Shown here: positions 57,891-64,000 of the stretch, piece by piece
How the letters are laid out: each line of letters starts with the position of its first letter
Numbering within the stretch: the first letter of the stretch is position 1
Assembly (NCBI GenBank): GCA_003240775.1
Contig: QFNI01000002.1
Location: 1 to 64,000, forward strand
DNA length: 64,000 bases
From: Mesorhizobium amorphae
Lineage (GTDB): Bacteria > Pseudomonadota > Alphaproteobacteria > Rhizobiales > Rhizobiaceae
Direction: 5' to 3'
The notes under the pieces: generated by a model
Database searches by the model: none
Seen by the model: only the letters and a program-made list of their open reading frames with translations
What the model was told of the DNA's origin: nothing
Made by a program: the position numbers and the translations under genes

Positions 57891-59099
57891 ATGTCTCATG
57901 ACGCTTCCGAGCCGCACCAGACCGCGCCCTGGACGGCCCGCCGCCCAACCGCGCTCCTCGTGCTGGCGGATGGCACCGTGATCGAGGGCCAGGGCCTGGG
58001 TGCCGAAGGAACTGCGGTGGGCGAGGTTGTCTTCAACACCGCGCTTACCGGCTACCAGGAAATCCTGACCGACCCATCCTATGCCGGGCAGATCGTGACC
58101 TTCACCTTCCCCCATATCGGCAATGTCGGCGCAAACGACGACGATGGCGAAGACCTCAACCCGGCTGGTCGCGCGGGCGCCGTGGGCGCCGTGTTCCGCG
58201 CGGAAGTGACCGATCCCTCCAATTACCGCTCCGAAGGCGGGCTGGACGCCTGGCTCAAGCAGCGCGGCGTTGTGGCGATAGCCGGCCTCGACACCCGCGC
58301 GCTCACAGTGGAGATCCGCGACAACGGCGCGCCGAACGCGGTGATCGCCTATGCTGCCGACGGTGTGTTCGATGTGGAGGCGCTGAAGCGCCAGGCGCGC
58401 GAATGGGGCGGCTTGGTCGGCCTCGATCTCGCCAAGGACGTAGCGTCCGGTCAGTCGTCCTCTTGGGAACAGGCTCCATGGAGTTGGAAGGCGGGCTACG
58501 GCACCACCGCCGAGCCGTCCATGCACATCGTTGCCATCGACTACGGCGTGAAGCGCAACATCCTGCGCCTGTTGTCTGGCCTGGGCGCGCGCGTCACAGT
58601 GGTGCCGCCCACCACTTCCGCGGAAGACATCATCGCCATGCAGCCCGATGGCGTGTTCCTGTCGAACGGCCCCGGTGATCCCGCAGCGACCGGGGAATAT
58701 TCCGTGCCGGTGATCCAAGGCCTGCTCGACACCGACCTTCCGGTGTTCGGCATCTGCCTGGGTCACCAGATGCTCGCGCTGGCGCTGGGTGCCAAGACCG
58801 AGAAGATGCACCAGGGCCATCACGGCGCGAACCACCCTGTGAAGGACCACACCACCGGCAAGGTGGAGATCGTGTCGATGAACCACGGCTTCGCGGTGGA
58901 TCGCGGCTCATTGCCTGCGGGTGTGGAGGAAACCCACGTCTCGCTCTTCGACGGCACCAATTGCGGTCTGGCAGTGACGGGAAAGCCGGTGTTCTCGGTG
59001 CAGCACCACCCCGAGGCGTCACCCGGCCCGCAGGACTCGCACTACCTGTTCCAGCGGTTCGCAGACCTGATCCGCGAGCGGCACGCGGCTGCGCAGTAA
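57891..59099 (+). CDS. carA: Carbamoyl-phosphate synthase small subunit
   Basis: A 402-residue glutamine amidotransferase subunit. The N-terminal CarA domain has GEVVFNTALTGYQEILTDPSYAGQIV and ATGs matching the family. The class I amidotransferase part carries the nucleophile Cys289 in GICLGHQML and the His/Glu pair in VQHHPEASPGP. It hydrolyses glutamine and channels ammonia to CarB for arginine and pyrimidine synthesis. carB is separated from it by a gene on the opposite strand, so the two subunits have separate promoters. Confidence 0.97.
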   Translation: MSHDASEPHQTAPWTARRPTALLVLADGTVIEGQGLGAEGTAVGEVVFNTALTGYQEILTDPSYAGQIVTFTFPHIGNVGANDDDGEDLNPAGRAGAVGAVFRAEVTDPSNYRSEGGLDAWLKQRGVVAIAGLDTRALTVEIRDNGAPNAVIAYAADGVFDVEALKRQAREWGGLVGLDLAKDVASGQSSSWEQAPWSWKAGYGTTAEPSMHIVAIDYGVKRNILRLLSGLGARVTVVPPTTSAEDIIAMQPDGVFLSNGPGDPAATGEYSVPVIQGLLDTDLPVFGICLGHQMLALALGAKTEKMHQGHHGANHPVKDHTTGKVEIVSMNHGFAVDRGSLPAGVEETHVSLFDGTNCGLAVTGKPVFSVQHHPEASPGPQDSHYLFQRFADLIRERHAAAQ

Positions 59100-59109
59100 G
59101 GGAAACAAA

Positions 59110-59134
59110 GGGCAGGCGCCAGAAACGCCTGCCC
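59110..59134. terminator. Bidirectional terminator between carA and the metallopeptidase gene
   Basis: GGGCAGGCG / CGCCTGCCC, a 9-bp perfect stem with a 7-base loop, between the convergent stops of carA (59099) and the metallopeptidase gene (59143). Confidence 0.65.
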
Positions 59135-59142
59135 ATTCCACA

Positions 59143-60075
59143 TCAGACCGGGCCGTTGAACGTGTCGCAGTCGCCGATGCGGCCGGTGTCGAAGCCGCGC
59201 TTGAACCAGCGCGAGCGCTGTTCGGACGTGCCGTGGCTGAAGGTTTCCGGCTGCACATAGCCTTGCTGGTTGCGCTGGATCGTGTCGTCGCCGATCTGGC
59301 TCGCGGCGTTCAGCGCCTCGTCCAGGTCGCCCGCCTCCAGGATGCCCTTCTGCTCGGTGAAGTGGCCCCAGATGCCCGCGAAGCAGTCGGCCTGAAGCTC
59401 GACCCGCACCGACATCTGGTTGGCTTCTTCCTGGCTCATGCTCTGGCGGGCCTCGTTGAAGCGAGGCAGCACGCCGATCAGGTTCTGCACGTGGTGGCCC
59501 ACCTCGTGTGAGATCACGTAGGCCTGGGCGAAATCGCCGGAGGCGCCGAAACGCTGGTCGAGCTCGTCGAAGAAGGACGTGTCGAGATAGACGCTGCGGT
59601 CGTTGGGGCAGTAGAACGGGCCGGTGGCGGAGGTCGCCGCGCCGCAGGCCGACTGCACCTGGCCGTTGAAGCGCACGAGCGTGGGCTCCTGATAGGTCTC
59701 GCCTTCCGCCTGGAAGATGCCGTTCCAGACATCCTCGGTTTCAGCGAGCACCACCGCCACGAACTGGTCGCGCTCGGTGTTGGCGGGTGCCGGCGTGTTG
59801 GTCTGCTGCTGGGTGACGGTGCCACCGCCGCCGGGAACCCCGCTGCCGCCATTGATCATTTCCAATGGATCGATGCCGCAGGCGCGCAGCGCGAAGAACA
59901 GCACCACCAGGATCACGATGGTGGAAATCGAGAGCCCGCCGCCCGCGCCGCGTCCGATCGGGATGCGCATCGGCCCGCCGCCGCCGCGACCGAAGCCGCC
60001 CGGCAGACCGCCGCCGAGGCCGCCTCCCCCTGCATCGCGCACATTGGTGCTTTGACGACGCCCCTTCCAACGCAT
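59143..60075 (-). CDS. Neutral zinc metallopeptidase (YpfJ family)
   Basis: 310 residues. An N-terminal Gly-rich cytoplasmic tail (GGGGLGGGLPGGFGRGGGG) precedes one transmembrane helix at about residues 48-66. The periplasmic domain has the zinc site H190-E-V-G-H194 in ISHEVGHHVQNL and ELQADCFAG with the third ligand region, ending CDTFNGPV. GAGGGG precedes the ATG at 60075. Members are annotated as neutral zinc metallopeptidases with unknown substrates. It interrupts the carA-carB pair on the opposite strand. Confidence 0.92.
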   Translation of the reverse strand: MRWKGRRQSTNVRDAGGGGLGGGLPGGFGRGGGGPMRIPIGRGAGGGLSISTIVILVVLFFALRACGIDPLEMINGGSGVPGGGGTVTQQQTNTPAPANTERDQFVAVVLAETEDVWNGIFQAEGETYQEPTLVRFNGQVQSACGAATSATGPFYCPNDRSVYLDTSFFDELDQRFGASGDFAQAYVISHEVGHHVQNLIGVLPRFNEARQSMSQEEANQMSVRVELQADCFAGIWGHFTEQKGILEAGDLDEALNAASQIGDDTIQRNQQGYVQPETFSHGTSEQRSRWFKRGFDTGRIGDCDTFNGPV

Positions 60076-60308
60076 GGCATTCCCCTCACGACACGTGCCC
60101 GCGCAACAGCGCGACCCGACCGCTGCAAACGTTCTGGCGGGCGTTTGGTTCGCCATGCGGTGACGCTTCCGTGAACAAGCGCGATTTTCCGGGTTTCGCG
60201 CGCGACCGCGCTTCCCTATAAGGCGCGCTTAGCCTTGTATCCCGCATCGCACAGCCGGCCGGCCCTGTCCGTCCGGCGCAGCCTTGCGCCTGCTCCGAAA
60301 GTGATCCC

Positions 60309-63300
60309 ATGCCCAAGCGCACCGACATCAAATCGATCCTGATCATCGGTGCCGGCCCGATCGTGATCGGCCAGGCCTGCGAATTCGACTATTCCGGCAC
60401 GCAGGCATGCAAGGCGCTGCGCGCCGAGGGCTACCGTGTCGTGCTCGTGAACTCGAACCCGGCCACGATCATGACCGATCCCGAGCTGGCCGACGCGACC
60501 TATATCGAGCCGATCACGCCGGAGGTGGTGGCCAAGATCATCGCCAAGGAGCGGCCCGACGCGCTGCTGCCGACCATGGGCGGGCAGACCGCGCTCAACA
60601 CCGCCCTTTCGCTGCGCCGCATGGGCGTGCTCGATCGCTACGGCGTCGAGATGATCGGCGCTGATGCCGAGGCCATCGACAAGGCGGAGGACCGCGCGCT
60701 GTTCCGCGAAGCGATGAAGAAGATCGGGCTGGAGACCCCGCGCTCGGTGCTCGCCAACGCGACCGACGTGAAGGAGGCCGACCGCAAGCTGCACGAGACC
60801 GCGCGCGCGAACCTGCGCGACACCCTGCCGGCGGACGCGCTTGACGAGGCGCTCGACAAGCTCGAGACCGAGTGGAACCTGGGCGAAGGCGACCGCAAGC
60901 AGCGCTATGTGAGCCATGCGATGGGGGTTGCCGCCCAGGCGCTCGACCATGTGGGGCTGCCCGCCATCATCCGTCCCTCGTTCACGCTTGGCGGCACGGG
61001 TGGCGGCATCGCCTACAACCGCGCGGAGTTCTTCGACATCGTGGCGGGCGGCCTCGATGCCTCGCCCACCACCGAAGTGCTGATCGAGGAGTCCGTGCTG
61101 GGCTGGAAGGAATACGAGATGGAGGTGGTCCGCGACCGTGCGGACAACTGCATCATCGTCTGCTCCATCGAGAACGTCGACCCGATGGGCGTGCACACGG
61201 GCGACTCGATCACGGTGGCGCCTGCGCTGACCCTGACCGACAAGGAATATCAGGTGATGCGCAACGCCTCGATCGCGGTGCTGCGCGAGATCGGCGTCGA
61301 GACCGGCGGCTCCAACGTTCAGTTCGCGGTGAACCCCGCGGACGGACGACTGGTGGTCATCGAGATGAACCCGCGCGTTTCGCGCTCCTCCGCGCTGGCC
61401 TCCAAGGCCACCGGCTTCCCGATCGCCAAGATCGCCGCGAAGCTGGCCGTCGGCTACACGCTGGACGAGTTGGAGAACGACATCACGGGCGGCGCCACGC
61501 CCGCCTCGTTCGAGCCGTCGATCGACTACGTGGTCACCAAGATCCCGCGCTTCACCTTCGAGAAGTTCCCAGGCGCCGAGCCCGTGCTGACCACTGCGAT
61601 GAAGTCCGTGGGAGAGGTCATGGCCATCGGCCGCACCTTCGCGGAATCGCTGCAAAAGGCGCTGCGCGGCCTGGAGACCGGGCTGACGGGCCTCGACGAG
61701 ATCGAGATCCCCGGCTTCGTGGAAGGCGCTGCCGCGAGCGAGAACCGCAATGCCGTGCGCGCCGCGCTCGGCACGCCGACGCCCGACCGGCTGCGCTTCG
61801 TGGCCCATGCGCTGAGGATCGGCGAAAGCGTCGAGGATGTGCACGAGATGTGCCGCATCGATCCTTGGTTTCTGCGTGAGATCAAGAAGATCGTCGACCT
61901 CGAAGCCCGCGTGCGCGAGCACGGCCTGCCCGGCGACCCCGAGAACCTGCGCATGCTCAAGGCGCACGGCTTCTCGGATGCACGTCTCGCCTCCTTGACG
62001 AGAACCTCTGTGGAAGCTGTTGCGAAGACTCGCCAAAAGCTCGCCGTGCATCCGGTCTTCAAGCGCATCGACACCTGCGCCGCCGAGTTCGCCTCCCCCA
62101 CGGCCTACATGTACTCGACCTACGAGACGCCCTTCGCAGGCCGGTTGGCCGACGAGGCCGGCGTGTCCGACAGGAAGAAGGTGGTGATCCTGGGTGGTGG
62201 CCCGAACCGCATCGGCCAGGGCATCGAGTTCGATTACTGCTGCTGCCATGCCGCCTTCGCACTCCGCGAGGCCGGCTATGAAGCCATCATGATCAACTGC
62301 AACCCCGAAACGGTCTCAACCGACTACGACACGTCCGACCGCCTCTATTTCGAGCCGCTGACGGCCGAGGACGTGCTGGAGATCCTGCGTGTGGAGCAGG
62401 CAAAGGGCACGCTGCACGGGGTCGTGGTGCAGCTTGGCGGGCAGACCCCGCTGAAACTCGCGGATGCGCTGGAGCGCGCGGGCATCCCGATCCTCGGCAC
62501 CTCGCCCGACATGATCGACCTCGCGGAAGACCGCGACCGTTTCCAGAAGCTCCTGCACAAGCTCGATCTCGCCCAGCCGCGCAACGGCATTGCCTATTCG
62601 GTCGAGCAGGCGCGGCTCGTCGCTGGCGAACTCGGCTTCCCGCTGGTGGTGCGGCCGTCTTACGTGCTCGGCGGTCGCGCCATGCAGATCATTCACGATG
62701 ACGGGATGCTCGCCAACTACCTCCTCGGCACCGTGCCGGAGCTTGTGCCCGAAGACATCAAGCAGCGCTATCCCAACGACAAGACGGGGCAGATCAACAC
62801 GCTTCTCGGCAAGAACCCGCTGCTCTTCGACACCTATCTGACGGACGCGATCGAGGTGGACGTGGACTGCCTTTGCGATGGCAAGTCGGTGTTCGTGGCC
62901 GGCGTGATGGAACACATCGAGGAAGCCGGCATCCACTCGGGCGACTCCGCCTGCTCGCTGCCCGTGCACTCTTTGTCCGACGCCATCGTGGACGAACTGC
63001 ACCGCCAGACCGAGGCGCTCGCCAAGGCGCTGTCCGTCGGCGGGCTGATGAACGTGCAATATGCGGTGAAGGACGGCGAGATCTTCGTTCTCGAAGTGAA
63101 CCCGCGCGCGAGCCGCACGGTGCCCTTCGTGGCGAAGACCGTGGGCAGCCCGATCGCCAAGGTGGCCACGCGCATCATGGCCGGCGAAAGCCTGGACGAG
63201 GCATTCGGTGCCTATGGCAAGGCGAAGCCCGACACGCGCAACCTCAAGCACATCGCGGTCAAGGAAGCCGTGTTCCCGTTCGCGCGCTTCCCCGGCGTCG

Positions 63301-63812
63301 ACACGCTGCTCGGCCCCGAGATGCGCTCGACCGGCGAGGTGATGGGGCTCGACCACGACTACGCGCTGGCATTCGCCAAGGCGCAGCTCGGTGCGGGCGT
63401 CGACCTGCCGCGCTCCGGCACGCTCTTCGTGTCCGTGCGCGACGGCGACAAGGAGCGTATCCTGCCTTCGGTGAAGCGCCTGGCGGAACTCGGCTTCCGC
63501 GTGCTCGCGACCGGCGGCACCGCGCGCTTCCTGTCCGAGCACGGCATCGCGGTCGAGAAGATCAACAAGGTTCTGGAAGGCCGTCCGCACATCGAGGACG
63601 CCATCCGCAACAGGCAGGTGCAGCTCGTGTTCAACACGACCGACGGCCAGAAGGCTGTGTCCGACTCCAAATCGCTGCGCCGCGCGACCCTGATGCAGAA
63701 GGTGCCCTACTACACGACGATGGCGGGTGCCGCCGCCGTGGCGGAAGCCATCGCAGCGCTCAAGGCCGGCAGCCTCGAGGTGCGGCCGCTTCAGGACTAT
63801 TTCGCGAAGTGA
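60309..63812 (+). CDS. carB: Carbamoyl-phosphate synthase large subunit
   Basis: An 1167-residue enzyme making carbamoyl phosphate from bicarbonate, ammonia and two ATP. The two homologous synthetase halves start at about residues 8 ([22 protein letters not shown]) and 620 ([22 protein letters not shown]), each with an ATP-grasp domain. The C-terminal MGS-like allosteric domain begins near residue 1035 ([22 protein letters not shown]). It is about 95 residues longer than the E. coli protein, mainly in the first half ([20 protein letters not shown]), which is usual in alphaproteobacteria. The upstream 233 bases hold its own promoter region, with TATAAG at 60217-60222. Confidence 0.98.
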   Translation: MPKRTDIKSILIIGAGPIVIGQACEFDYSGTQACKALRAEGYRVVLVNSNPATIMTDPELADATYIEPITPEVVAKIIAKERPDALLPTMGGQTALNTALSLRRMGVLDRYGVEMIGADAEAIDKAEDRALFREAMKKIGLETPRSVLANATDVKEADRKLHETARANLRDTLPADALDEALDKLETEWNLGEGDRKQRYVSHAMGVAAQALDHVGLPAIIRPSFTLGGTGGGIAYNRAEFFDIVAGGLDASPTTEVLIEESVLGWKEYEMEVVRDRADNCIIVCSIENVDPMGVHTGDSITVAPALTLTDKEYQVMRNASIAVLREIGVETGGSNVQFAVNPADGRLVVIEMNPRVSRSSALASKATGFPIAKIAAKLAVGYTLDELENDITGGATPASFEPSIDYVVTKIPRFTFEKFPGAEPVLTTAMKSVGEVMAIGRTFAESLQKALRGLETGLTGLDEIEIPGFVEGAAASENRNAVRAALGTPTPDRLRFVAHALRIGESVEDVHEMCRIDPWFLREIKKIVDLEARVREHGLPGDPENLRMLKAHGFSDARLASLTRTSVEAVAKTRQKLAVHPVFKRIDTCAAEFASPTAYMYSTYETPFAGRLADEAGVSDRKKVVILGGGPNRIGQGIEFDYCCCHAAFALREAGYEAIMINCNPETVSTDYDTSDRLYFEPLTAEDVLEILRVEQAKGTLHGVVVQLGGQTPLKLADALERAGIPILGTSPDMIDLAEDRDRFQKLLHKLDLAQPRNGIAYSVEQARLVAGELGFPLVVRPSYVLGGRAMQIIHDDGMLANYLLGTVPELVPEDIKQRYPNDKTGQINTLLGKNPLLFDTYLTDAIEVDVDCLCDGKSVFVAGVMEHIEEAGIHSGDSACSLPVHSLSDAIVDELHRQTEALAKALSVGGLMNVQYAVKDGEIFVLEVNPRASRTVPFVAKTVGSPIAKVATRIMAGESLDEAFGAYGKAKPDTRNLKHIAVKEAVFPFARFPGVDTLLGPEMRSTGEVMGLDHDYALAFAKAQLGAGVDLPRSGTLFVSVRDGDKERILPSVKRLAELGFRVLATGGTARFLSEHGIAVEKINKVLEGRPHIEDAIRNRQVQLVFNTTDGQKAVSDSKSLRRATLMQKVPYYTTMAGAAAVAEAIAALKAGSLEVRPLQDYFAK

Positions 63813-63825
63813 GACGAGGTTTGCG

Positions 63826-63860
63826 GCGTGGACGTTTCGGTTTCGGCCGGGCGTCCACGC
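63826..63860. terminator. Possible terminator after carB
   Basis: GCGTGGACG and CGTCCACGC can pair across a 17-base GC-rich loop. There is no T-run, so it is a weak candidate. Confidence 0.35.
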
Positions 63861-63877
63861 GAAGACGCCTCAGGCAG

Positions 63878-64000
63878 TCAACGGCAATCGGCTGAGCGGA
63901 AGTTGCGCACGAGTTCGGTCACGGTGGCGTCGTAGCCAGTCTTGGCAGCCCGATCGTATTCCAGCCGGAAGACCCCTATCGCCCCGTCGCAAAGCGGAAT
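63878..64000 (-). CDS. Unidentified protein, C-terminal 40 residues
   Basis: A minus-strand open frame enters from the right edge and ends with the stop at 63878-63880, reading ...FRLEYDRAAKTGYDATVTEL and RNFRSADCR. Codon use is normal and the frame is convergent with carB, so a real gene end is likely. The fragment is too short to assign a family. Confidence 0.5.
   Translation of the reverse strand: MPLCDGAIGVFRLEYDRAAKTGYDATVTELVRNFRSADCR

Noticed and set aside
60216..62249. 677-codon minus-strand frame opposite carB
   Set aside because: His/Arg/Ala-rich shadow; carB is unambiguous.

Overview
The window is high-GC DNA (about 65% by eye) from an alphaproteobacterium, most likely of the order Hyphomicrobiales (Rhizobiales). 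The reasons are a chvE-gguA-gguB-gguC sugar-uptake operon of the Agrobacterium type, an ScfR/RamB-like regulator divergent from isocitrate lyase, a long RpoD beside DnaG, a rhizobial-type lysidine tRNA-Ile2, and short palindromic repeats of the CTTCTCCCCG kind. The genus cannot be fixed from sequence reading alone. A yellow-orange pigmented lineage fits the carotenoid cluster.

Layout. 1-2.9 kb (minus): the start of a peptide/nickel-type ABC importer (binding protein, permease, and the first codons of a second permease). 3.3-10.9 kb (plus): a giant alpha-2-macroglobulin with a PAN domain, followed by pbpC, the classic periplasmic protection/repair pair. 11.1-12.1 kb: an orphan sulfate-binding protein. 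12.2-17.3 kb: a complete five-gene peptide/nickel-type importer whose last four genes overlap by 4 bases. 17.4-18.5 kb: a YegS-like lipid kinase coupled to a 64-residue protein. 18.7-21.0 kb (minus): an FdhF/YdeP molybdoenzyme. 21.1-29.4 kb: the carotenoid locus crtX-crtY-crtI-crtB, crtE on the other strand, then idi2 and crtZ, with a multi-spanning YjdF/DUF2238 protein coupled to crtZ. With no ketolase in view, the expected product is zeaxanthin and its glucosides. 29.4-35.7 kb (minus): two tandem chvE-like sugar-binding genes, gguA, gguB and gguC, with hairpins between cistrons. 36-37.1 kb: an HxlR-SCP2 regulator divergent from a VOC protein. 37.2-40.6 kb: a decayed SDR remnant, the ScfR-like regulator, isocitrate lyase aceA and an 85-residue companion.

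40.7-51 kb holds small housekeeping and envelope genes: a MaoC dehydratase, tRNA-Ile2(CAU), a SIMPL protein, a small secreted basic protein, a YcgN protein, a Pro/Ala/Glu-rich OmpA-domain protein, a QseBC-like two-component system divergent from a membrane-anchored OB-fold protein and an Arg-Asp repeat secreted protein, a YqhA-family protein, an HlyU-family protein, a YjbQ-family protein, and a TetR/VOC divergent pair with two matched operators. 51-64 kb is core: rpoD, dnaG, a Na/Pi cotransporter-family protein, a GatB/YqeY protein, carA, an inserted opposite-strand zinc metallopeptidase, carB, and the tail of an unidentified gene.

How it fits together. Most of the window is chromosomal housekeeping plus nutrient uptake (peptides or related solutes, sugars, sulfate) and envelope maintenance. 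The crt locus is the main accessory module. It is self-sufficient from IPP/DMAPP to zeaxanthin glucoside, because it carries its own IPP isomerase and a GGPP synthase. No phage, insertion sequence, CRISPR array or recognisable defence system was seen. The least explained signals are the membrane protein coupled to crtZ, the tandem chvE pair, the Arg-Asp repeat protein beside the two-component system, and the small coupled proteins after the lipid kinase and aceA.
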